A stretch of DNA of 37,524 nucleotides from a virus, in the IMG/VR virus record IMGVR_UViG_3300025280_000079, positions 1 through 37,524 of that record; one strand, 5' to 3'. A program made the translations under genes and the position numbers. The notes under the pieces were generated by a model. It was not told the origin of the DNA and did no database searches. It was given only the letters and a program-made list of their open reading frames with translations. This document shows positions 19,222 through 28,497 of the stretch, one piece after another; position 1 is the first letter of the stretch, and each line of letters begins with the position of its first letter.

Positions 19222-22200
19222 TGACGATGCAGTCGTTCGCCGACTTCGTTGGAAGGGGGCAGCAGAACCTCTACAGGGAGAGGCCGCAGGACGCAATCCG
19301 AAGGCTTCTTGCTGAAGTACAGGCGGGGGGTAAGCGCGCGGAAGCCGCATTACGCACACTCCGCTCAATGCCCGGCGGGCCACAGGCACTCCAGGCTGTA
19401 TCAGCCCCGGCACCCGCCCCAGCACCTGCAAGACCTCAGACAGCACAACCGGTTGTCACCGCAACTCCAAGTGACTGGGATGTTGCAATGGGAAAGATTA
19501 CAGAGTCTCAGCGTTCTCAAACGTCGCCGGATATTATGGCTGACTTAGAGCGAAGCGGTGCTGAACGTGAACAATATGGCAGCATACCTGAAAAGGATGA
19601 TTATCAGAATTTTATTAACCATGAACTACTCGAACAGTCATTGGTTGAGAGAGGGATGTCCCCCGAAGATGCACATACTCGTGCAACGGAACAGTTTGGT
19701 GAAGGTATTGATATACAGGCACTAGCCCGTGCTGACGAACTAAAAGAACTTTTTGGTGCTGATTTTGATGTAGATAGATTCTCTCGTGACCACCTGTTCA
19801 GACGGCAAATGGTTGACACGCTACCTCCGGCACCCACCCCAGCACCAGTACCGGTAGCACTTGCCCCGGCACCAGCAAGACCTCGACCCCAGACAGCGCA
19901 GGCTACACAGGCTGTAGATGTCCAGCGTCCGGTTCCTCCGAGAAGTACAAATATCATAGGACAGACGATAGGGCGCGGTATCGGGCCTCCTGCAAGAGCG
20001 TTAGGGCGCGGTGCAGGGGCGATTGGAAGAGCGCATTTAGAGATGGGAGAACCGATACTAAAAGGACTTGCGGCGGCGGGGAGGTTTGGGGCTGGACACG
20101 TTGTAAGTGATGCCTCTGATATTGTTCATGGTCTGGAGAGGCTTAGAGGAACTCCGTTTGAGGATCAGTTTCCTGGGTTACTTAACGACAGCCAACTTGA
20201 GTGGTTAAGAAAGTTTGAAGCTGCAAGAATAGCCCAGAGAGAAATAGACAGGACAGGGGGATTTATAGAAAAAGCAGGACGGCGGCTTAATCCTTTCCAA
20301 ACTACAGAGGCAAGAGCCTTAAGCGACCCTGAGTTGAGAGAGTCGGCGCATCAGTTTCCTGTGTATCTTCCTTTTGTAAACCAAGACAGCCTGGACCCTG
20401 CCTTTCATCTCAGCGCACTGGATGTTGCAGAAGGTGCCTTTGAGCCTTTAAATATAATTGGAGTTGGGGCTGGAACTAAAGTTGCTAAAGAACTTCGACA
20501 GTTAGTTCCTTATTTGGGAACCTTACAGAAGCCAGGCAGAAGACCTGTCGGTCAAGTATTGCAGGAAACCGGTCAGAGTATTACAGAAGAGTTTGCACCT
20601 GTTACCCGTAAAGCTGGAGAAGCGGCAAGAGCAACAGGACGCGAGGCTCTAAGACAGGCTGAACGTATGCCCGGAGGATTGCCGGGGGTAGCAAGATTTG
20701 CTGACGAGCCTATTGTTCCTTCTAGGGGGGCTGGGGGAGTTGGCGGTACGCTTGATGAGTTCTACCCTCTTGCGGGAGATACCGTAGACGGGAGAACAAC
20801 AAGCACTAAAGTTGATAATTTCGATTCTGTGAGATCGTCTTATTTGTCTTTTGAAGAAATTCCAGGCATTAGAGAAATGGACTTGCGTTCATGGGGTGCT
20901 GAAGGAGGATTTGTTGCTGCTGATGATATTAGGCACGTAGATGAGTTAGCTAAAGCGATTCGTGAAAGCAACCATATTGACCCTGTGATTATTGGGGTTG
21001 GTAAAGATGGTGAGCCAGTTGTTATCGAGGGAGCGCATCGTGTCGCTGCTATGCAGAAATTAGGTGCTAACTCAATTCCTGTGAAATTGGTCGTAGACAC
21101 CACAGATGCGTCGTTAGATGAAGTGGCAACAGCAATACGGGGTACAGAAGAAGCCTGGAAAGGACGTACTGCTTTTGTTGATCCACCCACCACCCCAGCC
21201 ACAAGGCAGGCTGACGTTGCTGCCGCTCCAAAGCCCGGCGTAGCGGTAACAACGCCTAGTGGCAGGGTGTTACCCGCATGGCAGACTGAGGGAGGAGCGT
21301 ATCTCAGGGTCATGGAAAACGTGGGAACTGAAGTGCAGCCCGTTATACGGCCTCGCACTGCAAGGGTCGTGGAAACCACGCCGGAAGGGATTATCAGGGC
21401 AGAGTCAACCGAAGGCAGGGTATTCGAGGTAAACCCCGCTCAGACCGAGATCGAACAGGCTACACGTACAGAGATAGAAACGTTCAACAGGCAGAGAGGT
21501 GTTGATACTGCGCCGCCTGTACGTCCACCGAAAAAGGCTGCTACGGGTATACATCGCCCGGGGATGGCTCCTGCACAGATTGCTGAAACAGCTAAAGAAG
21601 ACGCAGCAAAGAAGATCGTTCCCAGCCCTGATGCAGGAGGGGGAGGAAGTATAGATGAACTTACGTCCGCTCTTGCAGGCTTACCTGAAGAAGATGCAGC
21701 TAAAGCATTAGACAATACATATGACAGTACAAAGTTAGATGTAAGCCAGCTTGGACTTGGAGAAGAGTCCCGCATGTTCGGGCTGGAGGAAACTGTTGAT
21801 TTAGGATTGAGTCGTATAGAAAGACTTGCTTCATCTCTTGCGGGACTTGTACGGGCAAAGGGTCTTGTGCATGTTGACGTTGTGGATGCATTGTGGAACC
21901 TTCGCACAAGAGTTATAAATAACGCAGAGAAACTTGCCGCTTCTCAGGCTCTAAGGATTGCACCAAAAGTAAAACGTGCCTTTAAGCCCGATAAGAACGG
22001 CCAGATCCAAAGCCTGATAAACATTGATGCGTCCCTGCGAGGCGCAGCACCCACAATTCAGGATGTTGCCGCGCGGTTACCCAGGTTTCTCCCGCATCTG
22101 AATCGAGAGCAGATCCAAGCCCTCGAAGAACTCAGAAAAATAACTGCTCCACATAAGAAAGTTTTAGAGGAGTCCGGGCGAGAACTTGGACTCCGTCCAG

Positions 22201-25199
22201 ACATTATTGATGGTGGGTTCTATGTTCCCCGCGGAAACATACAGCTAGACGATCTTGACTCAGGAACCATCGTTGTAAAAAGGCTGGGTGTCCCACAATC
22301 TCAAGTAAAAGCTGCTGAACATCCTTCGATGGCAGAAGCAATTCTTAACGGCTCAGAATATTCTACGTTTCCAAAAGCGATTGATGCCCTTGTAAAAAGC
22401 ACCGGTCAAACTGTTGGAGATAATTTCTTTGCAGCAGCTATGAGGGCGATAAGGAATGAAGACGGAATAAGGATAGGTCGTACTGCAAAAGAACTGGTAA
22501 TTGAAGAAAGTCCAGAAGTCTTTCAGCAAATGGCGAAATTGAGAGCAGCTTCTACACGATTGAAAGGTCTTGTTAAGCAGAAAAACCAGAAAGCCCTTAA
22601 AGAAATGGATCGCTTTATTGAAGATCCGGGCATAGATGACATAGATCAACTCGTAACGCTTTTCGGTAAAAAAAGAACTGTTCTTCGCGGAACGCTAAAA
22701 GGCGCAGAACTTAATAAGGCTGAAGAAGCCCTTGAGATACTCCTGGCAGAACTTAAAGCCTATAAATCTGTATATGACTATGAAATGCAAACTATTGCAA
22801 AGCGGCTTGGTCGAAAGGAAATCGGCGGCGAAGAACAGTTCCCGCGACTTCATGGCGTTTCGTTTGCAGACATCTTTGCTAATCGTGCGAATGATTTAAT
22901 TAATAAAGAAGTAGCAGTAACAGTTAAAGATAAAGCCCAATATGCTAAAGAAGCACTTCAGGGAACAAACGGTATTATGCGGGCAACAACAGCAACTGCT
23001 GATAACTCCGCAATGGGTATCCAGTTGCTTATTACCGGTTATGATTCTCCAAAGGTATGGCATAAAGCCTCAGTTAAATCTCTGAAGGCTTGGGGTGGCG
23101 AAGGTGTCTATGCTTCATGGGCAACAGAATTTAATGATGCTGCAAAAGCCAGAGGGACTTTTACTACAGACGAGTGGGCTGGAAGATTTGGCTTACACCA
23201 ATCTGGTAAACCAATAGATGTTTCTTCCGACATACTCGAAGCAGGCTTTAACATTCCCGGTGTTCGCAAGCCTGTAGGTGGATTCTTCCAGGCAGCATCA
23301 CGGGCTTTTTCTGTAGCAGGGGATGTTGCTCGAATAGAACGGGCGCAAGAACTTTTACTTGAAGAACTTGCAAAAGGACGAACGATAGACGAGTTGATTC
23401 AGGCAGGAGATCTTCGCCGTATGGCGAATCATGTAAATGCCTCTTCGGGATTTGTTAATGGAAGATTTGCTTTAGGTAATTGGATTTTCTATTCCACCAA
23501 GTTTTTATTTGCAAGGATGCTTACGGTTGCCCGTGCAATGAAAGGGATGGATCTTGATGCGCCTCTGGATATGGTTCCGATAGTAGGCAACAAGCTGCGA
23601 GGCAGGGTTCCAAAAATAAATAAGTTTGCAACTATGCAGGACAGGTACGCCCGTCGCGCTATTCTTCGGGTGCTTGGATGGGGAACAATCTTGACTGTGT
23701 TGGCTAATGAAGCCAGAGGAGAAGAAACAGACTTCAGGCTTTATATAAAAAACCGTGAAGGAAAGCTTTATGTAAATCCGAACTTCGTGAAAATACGAAA
23801 CCTAGGCGGTCGTGACAGGTCAGTCTTTGGTCCACTGCACGGGTTACTAAATCTGGTTGCATCTGCTGCTATCACTCCTAAGACGGGAGAAATAGCAAGT
23901 CTTGCAAAGCGGGCAATAAATGCTCCAGGCGCAAGTCTTATGTTAGATTTTGCCCGAAACAAAAAATTTGACGGGACACCAATTTACAATCCGAAAGCGT
24001 CACTTGGGTATAAGGCGGGGCAAGTGATGGGGCATGTCGCTACTAATATGAGGCCTTTTGCGTTAGATGAATCAATGGAATATATAGGTCCGGGGTTCAA
24101 CGATTTTAAGGAAGGCGATATCGTATCGGGTGGTATATCTGTACTCGACATGCTTGGAGAAAGTTACGGTGCTTACTCGACTCCCTTGAGCAATTCGGAA
24201 CTCAGGGACCTGCTTGACATGGAAGAGGACATGGACCCTCAGATGCGCCATGAACTTTATATGATTCTTGACTCTCGCCAGTCTGGATACGAGGCTTTTA
24301 TAGTCGGGGAAGACTTTGCCCCGAGATACAAAAAGTTCAAGAACGACGTTTACAAGAAGTTTGGTAAACCTTTTGGAGATTTAGATACTCTTGCGAAATC
24401 TCAACTGGAAAAGGACCCGGTGCTTGGCCCACAGTACAGAGAGTTTGACCTGATAAGAAGTCGCGCCATGCGAGATGTAGAAGGCTTCGAGGATAAAGGT
24501 GCAAGATCCAGAACGGAAAGACGGCGAATACAGAGCGATGCACAAAGTCAGGCCCGTGCTGTTTTAGGCAGGGATATTTTCGACCTGATTGACACGCTTG
24601 GGCATCCCCGTCTTGGCAGGTATGTTGATGAAGACGGCGGAAAAATATCTATCAGGAGCAGGTTGTTTGAGTTCGTAGATACAGTTAGCGATATAAATAA
24701 TACGGCAGAGGGACGTAAGTACCAGTTACAAAGAGATCTAGGGTTTGATCTTCCGTTTGTTCATGACCCTAAGTCGGAGTTCGATAAGATTCTAAACGTG
24801 TGGTATAGCGTCTATAGGAAGCACGAAGTAGTAATTCCTCTCAGGGACGAACGAGTTCCGAGTACTCCGTGGAGAGGAGAGCAGCTTGAAGGTAGTTTGG
24901 ATTGGGATGCAATAAAGGCAGAACACAAGGCGATTTATAATTCTCTTACAGTGCCTCAGCAGAAACAATTAAACGACTACCTTGCAAGAAACGATGATGA
25001 ACTTGTCTACAGAATAAAACAATTAGCTTTCGACAAGCCGCCTGATTTTCAGAAGACAGAAGTTACCAATATAGTTTTATTCCAGAAAATAAATGTTTTG
25101 CGAAATCAATATCAGGCATCTCAACCGAAGATTGAGAGGCCGTTAGTTGTACCTTCAGTCCCCGAGATCCCGGAGAGATGGTGGGAGCAGGCTGAATGA
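19221..25199 (+). CDS. 1,992-residue putative ejected virion protein with ParB-like domain
   Basis: This is the largest gene in the window. The N-terminal third has helices joined by Pro/Ala linkers (APAPAPAPARPQTAQP near 60-76 and a second copy near 200-225). Residues about 555-630 match a ParB/sulfiredoxin-like fold: DELAKAIRES, HIDPVIIGVGKDGEPVVIEGAHR (split in two; EGAHR at about 603-607) and AAMQKLGANSIPVKL. From about 820 onward it is mainly helical. The stretch near 1420-1560 (FYSTKFLFARM, RRAILRVLGWGTILTVLA, FVKIRNLGGRDRSVFGPLHGL) follows a pattern I recall from very large phage polyvalent or ejected proteins. Its location between portal and scaffold fits a protein packaged in the head and injected with the DNA. 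That role is inference. Confidence 0.8.
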   Translation: MTMQSFADFVGRGQQNLYRERPQDAIRRLLAEVQAGGKRAEAALRTLRSMPGGPQALQAVSAPAPAPAPARPQTAQPVVTATPSDWDVAMGKITESQRSQTSPDIMADLERSGAEREQYGSIPEKDDYQNFINHELLEQSLVERGMSPEDAHTRATEQFGEGIDIQALARADELKELFGADFDVDRFSRDHLFRRQMVDTLPPAPTPAPVPVALAPAPARPRPQTAQATQAVDVQRPVPPRSTNIIGQTIGRGIGPPARALGRGAGAIGRAHLEMGEPILKGLAAAGRFGAGHVVSDASDIVHGLERLRGTPFEDQFPGLLNDSQLEWLRKFEAARIAQREIDRTGGFIEKAGRRLNPFQTTEARALSDPELRESAHQFPVYLPFVNQDSLDPAFHLSALDVAEGAFEPLNIIGVGAGTKVAKELRQLVPYLGTLQKPGRRPVGQVLQETGQSITEEFAPVTRKAGEAARATGREALRQAERMPGGLPGVARFADEPIVPSRGAGGVGGTLDEFYPLAGDTVDGRTTSTKVDNFDSVRSSYLSFEEIPGIREMDLRSWGAEGGFVAADDIRHVDELAKAIRESNHIDPVIIGVGKDGEPVVIEGAHRVAAMQKLGANSIPVKLVVDTTDASLDEVATAIRGTEEAWKGRTAFVDPPTTPATRQADVAAAPKPGVAVTTPSGRVLPAWQTEGGAYLRVMENVGTEVQPVIRPRTARVVETTPEGIIRAESTEGRVFEVNPAQTEIEQATRTEIETFNRQRGVDTAPPVRPPKKAATGIHRPGMAPAQIAETAKEDAAKKIVPSPDAGGGGSIDELTSALAGLPEEDAAKALDNTYDSTKLDVSQLGLGEESRMFGLEETVDLGLSRIERLASSLAGLVRAKGLVHVDVVDALWNLRTRVINNAEKLAASQALRIAPKVKRAFKPDKNGQIQSLINIDASLRGAAPTIQDVAARLPRFLPHLNREQIQALEELRKITAPHKKVLEESGRELGLRPDIIDGGFYVPRGNIQLDDLDSGTIVVKRLGVPQSQVKAAEHPSMAEAILNGSEYSTFPKAIDALVKSTGQTVGDNFFAAAMRAIRNEDGIRIGRTAKELVIEESPEVFQQMAKLRAASTRLKGLVKQKNQKALKEMDRFIEDPGIDDIDQLVTLFGKKRTVLRGTLKGAELNKAEEALEILLAELKAYKSVYDYEMQTIAKRLGRKEIGGEEQFPRLHGVSFADIFANRANDLINKEVAVTVKDKAQYAKEALQGTNGIMRATTATADNSAMGIQLLITGYDSPKVWHKASVKSLKAWGGEGVYASWATEFNDAAKARGTFTTDEWAGRFGLHQSGKPIDVSSDILEAGFNIPGVRKPVGGFFQAASRAFSVAGDVARIERAQELLLEELAKGRTIDELIQAGDLRRMANHVNASSGFVNGRFALGNWIFYSTKFLFARMLTVARAMKGMDLDAPLDMVPIVGNKLRGRVPKINKFATMQDRYARRAILRVLGWGTILTVLANEARGEETDFRLYIKNREGKLYVNPNFVKIRNLGGRDRSVFGPLHGLLNLVASAAITPKTGEIASLAKRAINAPGASLMLDFARNKKFDGTPIYNPKASLGYKAGQVMGHVATNMRPFALDESMEYIGPGFNDFKEGDIVSGGISVLDMLGESYGAYSTPLSNSELRDLLDMEEDMDPQMRHELYMILDSRQSGYEAFIVGEDFAPRYKKFKNDVYKKFGKPFGDLDTLAKSQLEKDPVLGPQYREFDLIRSRAMRDVEGFEDKGARSRTERRRIQSDAQSQARAVLGRDIFDLIDTLGHPRLGRYVDEDGGKISIRSRLFEFVDTVSDINNTAEGRKYQLQRDLGFDLPFVHDPKSEFDKILNVWYSVYRKHEVVIPLRDERVPSTPWRGEQLEGSLDWDAIKAEHKAIYNSLTVPQQKQLNDYLARNDDELVYRIKQLAFDKPPDFQKTEVTNIVLFQKINVLRNQYQASQPKIERPLVVPSVPEIPERWWEQAE

Positions 25200-25287
25200 C
25201 AATAACAAATAGATGCTTTATTATTTGTGAAACCCCGAAAGCGGGATATGCCATCTGACGGTGTCATGTTCTGGAGAAAAACAAAAT

Positions 25288-26115
25288 ATGGTTACTGAGC
25301 GAAATGATGCAGGAACGGAATCCGCGGTAGAGGTTACCGATGTTCCGCCGAGTCCTGACGAAACTCCGGTAGAAGCAGTTGCTGAACCGGAGGTCGAACA
25401 GGATTTGTCGGAAACGGCAGACACACCTATCGGGGTTGCACCTCAGACTGATTCTCAGACCGAACCTCAGAGTACGGAAGGAACTACACCACAGTCAGAC
25501 CAGGAGTTTCGCAAGTACCAGTCTGCTACCGATAAGCGGATAGCAGAGATGGAAACGCAGCTTCAGCAGTCAGAGCAGGCGCGGGCTTTAGCCGAACAGA
25601 AAACCAATGTCAACAACTTAGAGGCAGAGGTAGCTGCATACGGTCAGGAACTGACCCAGCGATACATAAATCAGGGTCTGGACGATACGACCGCACAGCA
25701 AATTGGCGGTCAGCAGGCTGCTCTTGCCAAAGAAGCGTATGTTGCGAAAGTTCAGGCGGAACAGGTAACGGTCCGGCAAAGGCAGGTTGAAACCGAGTTA
25801 AACTCGCGTACACAGCTTGCCAAGGCATATGAACTGTCGTCACAGTACGGCGTTCCTTATGCCGAGTTGCAGGACTTCCCTGACCCGCAGTCTATGGAGA
25901 GGCACGCGAAGGCACTGTCAAGGATTACGAAGCTGGAAAAGACAGTCCAGCAGGTAACCCCGGGACAGCAGATGAGCGGAGCCACTCCTGCTGCTGATGT
26001 AGCACCTACCAACGCTGAGGACGTTTTAGACAGATATAACGCAGGTGATCCTGCGATAAGTACAGAAATGGCACGTTCTGCTTCTCAGAAGTTAGGACTT
26101 ACCATCTTCAACTGA
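25288..26115 (+). CDS. Capsid scaffolding protein
   Basis: The 275-residue protein is acidic, Gln-rich and mostly helical, and immediately precedes the major capsid gene, the usual place of the scaffold that templates prohead assembly. The N-terminal 75 residues are disordered (repeated Glu/Pro/Thr). Residues about 80-195 form a coiled coil (KRIAEMETQLQQSEQARALAEQ and later helices). The C-terminus has DRYNAGDPAISTEMARSA, the likely capsid-binding helix. The ATG at 25288 is chosen because GGAGAA lies ten bases upstream; a GTG at 25261 without such a site is rejected. The 88 bases before it contain no other gene. Confidence 0.75.
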   Translation: MVTERNDAGTESAVEVTDVPPSPDETPVEAVAEPEVEQDLSETADTPIGVAPQTDSQTEPQSTEGTTPQSDQEFRKYQSATDKRIAEMETQLQQSEQARALAEQKTNVNNLEAEVAAYGQELTQRYINQGLDDTTAQQIGGQQAALAKEAYVAKVQAEQVTVRQRQVETELNSRTQLAKAYELSSQYGVPYAELQDFPDPQSMERHAKALSRITKLEKTVQQVTPGQQMSGATPAADVAPTNAEDVLDRYNAGDPAISTEMARSASQKLGLTIFN

Positions 26116-26125
26116 GGTATAAGAA

Positions 26126-26998
26126 ATGGCTACTGTACAAACCAGTACCACTGGGAATCTACAAAACATGTCGCGAATTATGCTCGCGGCTGCCCGATAC
26201 ACCGAAGAGCATAACGCTCCTATGGTGGGGCTTGTTGAGAAGTTCAATCTCAAGAAGGGTGACTACCAACTCACAATCCCCAAGGTTGCACAGATGGATG
26301 CAGAAGACCTTGTAGAGGGTCGCGATATGGTCGATAGCGAGGACATTGATGTTTCAACTGTCACCGCTACTACCGCTGAAGTGGGACTGAAGGTAATTAT
26401 TACCGACACCCTTCTCCAGCAGAACAACGAAGATGTCTTCAAGATCATTGGTCGCCAGATGGGTGACGCAATGGCTCGCAAGAAGGACACAGACATCATT
26501 GCTTTGTTTCCAACCCTAAACGGTGGAACAAAACTTGGTGCTGACAACGCAAACTTTACCCTTGCTAACGCATCGGCAGTTATTGCTACCGCAAAGGCAG
26601 ATCAGTTTGGTTCCGACATTTTTGTCGTACACCACCCTAATGCTCTTTGGAAGTTGGCAACTGATGTAGGTAACACTCTTGCTACCTACCCGCTCCCTGA
26701 CGCTTTCAATAAGCCAGCAGTAAAAGATTACTGGACAGGCATTAAGCTTTCAGGCGTTCCGTTCTTCGAGGATGGAAACATTCAAACTGTAACCGATAAC
26801 TCTGGTTATGGAGTTATCGCTGACAAAACAGCTATGGGTCATCTTGCTGCAAGGGCAAGGCGAGAAGAGCGTGAGCGGGACATTTCCCTGCGAGCGTTTG
26901 AAGTAGTCGTTACCGAAGACTATGCAGTCTTTGAAGTTGATGACACCCGTGGTGCTGCAATCCAGTACGAAATCGGAAACCCATCAACTAGCGCATAG
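26126..26998 (+). CDS. Major capsid protein
   Basis: This 290-residue protein follows the scaffold and carries features of HK97-fold capsid proteins of this size: an N-terminal helix (NMSRIMLAAARYTEEHNAP), an extended E-loop-like region (KGDYQLTIPKVAQMDAEDL), the spine helix (NNEDVFKIIGRQMGDAMARK) and A-domain strands (FVVHHPNALWKLA, WTGIKLSGVPFFED). It ends with YAVFEVDDTRGAAIQYE. It has no cleavage domain visible at the N-terminus. The leader GAGGTATAAGAA gives a good ribosome-binding site. Codon use is smoother and AT-richer than in the terminase/portal genes, as often seen in highly expressed capsid genes. Identification rests on order and fold pattern. Confidence 0.8.
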   Translation: MATVQTSTTGNLQNMSRIMLAAARYTEEHNAPMVGLVEKFNLKKGDYQLTIPKVAQMDAEDLVEGRDMVDSEDIDVSTVTATTAEVGLKVIITDTLLQQNNEDVFKIIGRQMGDAMARKKDTDIIALFPTLNGGTKLGADNANFTLANASAVIATAKADQFGSDIFVVHHPNALWKLATDVGNTLATYPLPDAFNKPAVKDYWTGIKLSGVPFFEDGNIQTVTDNSGYGVIADKTAMGHLAARARREERERDISLRAFEVVVTEDYAVFEVDDTRGAAIQYEIGNPSTSA

Positions 26999-27019
26999 TT
27001 AGTTTTTCAGGAGGCTCTT

Positions 27020-27274
27020 GTGGTTAAATCTGGCTTACAAAGTATGACTGTAAGGGGCGTTACAAAACGCTCTTACTGGAAATATGAAGCTGATTCGGAT
27101 GAATGGGTTGAATGTCCCAATCTTCCTGTTTCATATGAAGACGTATACTTAGAGCGAGGCTTCCGCAAGAGTCCTCCTGAAAAAAAAGAGGTCGCGCCGG
27201 AACTGTTTGCCGAATCGGGGGCATCCGCCCCTGACGAGTCAAGGGTGACAGCGGAAGTCTCGAAAAAGGCGTAA
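27020..27274 (+). CDS. Small hypothetical protein after the capsid gene
   Basis: An 84-residue protein starts at GTG 27020 behind a perfect AGGAGG. Residues 1-50 are structured (VRGVTKRSYWKYEADSDEW, VSYEDVYLERGF); the rest is a charged, Pro/Glu-rich tail. The YWKY...DEWVECPNLPVSY segment could be a small beta fold. It may be a head protein expressed with the capsid. A later ATG at codon 8 has no ribosome-binding site. Confidence 0.65.
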   Translation: MVKSGLQSMTVRGVTKRSYWKYEADSDEWVECPNLPVSYEDVYLERGFRKSPPEKKEVAPELFAESGASAPDESRVTAEVSKKA

Positions 27275-27340
27275 CGATAGACCGAGCCTTTTAAAACTTA
27301 TCGGTTTATCGCAGGATAATTAGACAGCCTGTAAACAGGT
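27275..27340 (+). promoter_or_regulatory. Two RNA hairpins upstream of the decoration-type gene
   Basis: CGATAGACCG (27275-27284) pairs with CGGTTTATCG (27302-27311), 10 bp with one G-U and a 17-base A/T-rich loop. CCTGT-AA-ACAGG (27329-27340) follows. They fill the 81-base gap after the 84-aa gene. No T tract follows, so they may be processing or stability elements rather than a terminator. Confidence 0.5.
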
Positions 27341-27355
27341 ATTGAGGAATAGAAA

Positions 27356-28132
27356 ATGGCATTTCCAACTGTAGTATCTGGTTCACCCGGATACGACAAG
27401 ACCGCCACTACGACGCAAAAGCATCGTCTTGGCACAAAGATGGTTTATAACGACGGACGGGTCTTTTATTACTCTTACGCAGCCGAAGCTATTACGGCTG
27501 GTAAAGTAACGATGGGTTCACAAACATCATCAGGGCATCTAACAGACCTAGCTGTTGCTGCTGCTGCTGCTGCTGGCGCAAACCAGATCAAACTCACCAA
27601 CTCTACTACTGCTATCACTGGCAGCGGTAAGTACACAGGTGACTTTGGTACTCGCGGTGACTATGTAGATGGCTACGTTTTTATTAATGACCACGGTTCA
27701 TCTGGTACTGGTGAAGGTCAGACTTTTACAATCGCAGACCACAGTTCAGCAACTGCAAGTGGAACCTTGACCATTGATCTTTACGACAATGACTCGGTTC
27801 AGACTGCGCTAACCACTGATTCACAAGCAGGTATTCACAAGCCTGTTGGACATTCGGTAGAAGTTTGGGATGCATCGGACATTGACGGTCCAGCTTTGGG
27901 AGTACCAACTCACGATATTGCATCGGGAGAATACTTCTGGAACCAAACCGCAGGACCCGCAGCCGTACTATCTGGCGGGACTCTTGTTCTTGGTAACGAA
28001 GCTTATACTTCTACTGACGGTGCAGTAGACCCATCGGCTTCTGACAACTCAGCAGAGTGCAGGGTGGGAACAGTTCTTGCTGCTGCTGCGGACACTGAAT
28101 ACGCTTTAATTGACCTTGCAATCAAGTTCTAG
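27356..28132 (+). CDS. Putative capsid decoration protein
   Basis: This 258-residue, beta-rich protein is low in charge and rich in Gly, Thr, Ser and Ala (TVVSGSPGYDKTATTTQ, VLSGGTLVLGNEAY), with an Ala-rich stretch (AVAAAAAAGANQI). The motif VGTVLAAAADTEYALIDLAIKF near the end resembles the closing beta hairpin of small phage head-decoration proteins. It is preceded by GAGGAATAGAAA and lies shortly after the capsid gene, at a place where decoration or head-fibre proteins are common. The exact family is not recognised. Confidence 0.6.
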   Translation: MAFPTVVSGSPGYDKTATTTQKHRLGTKMVYNDGRVFYYSYAAEAITAGKVTMGSQTSSGHLTDLAVAAAAAAGANQIKLTNSTTAITGSGKYTGDFGTRGDYVDGYVFINDHGSSGTGEGQTFTIADHSSATASGTLTIDLYDNDSVQTALTTDSQAGIHKPVGHSVEVWDASDIDGPALGVPTHDIASGEYFWNQTAGPAAVLSGGTLVLGNEAYTSTDGAVDPSASDNSAECRVGTVLAAAADTEYALIDLAIKF

Positions 28133-28150
28133 TCATCTAGGAGGGCTGGC

Positions 28151-28489
28151 ATGGCAAAGGCAAAGCTGTGGCTTCCTGTATCCGCAGGGAATCAAAGGCG
28201 TAACCTTCGTCAGGTCAGCCCTCCTGCTGATTTAGAGCGCGTTATAGGGTCGGTGGAGGAGGAAACCTTCAACGTCGGTCCAAACGGGCAGCCTGTGTAT
28301 ATTCCCGGTGCAAGCAAGCTTACTGGCAGTCAGTTGCAGGAGATTCTGCATAAGGCTGCTGAACAGGCAGAGGAAGAAGCAAAGGCGGCACAGCCTGTAC
28401 CGGCTGTAAGCAAAGGAAAAAAAGATGACCTTAAAGGGGCGTTGAGGTCTATAGCAGACTGGCGCAAAGAGAAGCGCAGTAACAAGTAG
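28151..28489 (+). CDS. Small hypothetical head protein
   Basis: This 112-residue protein begins behind AGGAGGGCTGGC. The N-terminus is beta-like (AKAKLWLPVSAGNQRR), the centre contains FNVGPNGQPVYIPGASKLTG, and the C-terminal half is a charged helix (LQEILHKAAEQAEEEAKAA) with a Lys/Arg-rich end. It may help join head and connector, but nothing specific is recognised. Confidence 0.65.
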   Translation: MAKAKLWLPVSAGNQRRNLRQVSPPADLERVIGSVEEETFNVGPNGQPVYIPGASKLTGSQLQEILHKAAEQAEEEAKAAQPVPAVSKGKKDDLKGALRSIADWRKEKRSNK

Positions 28490-28497
28490 AGGTTATC

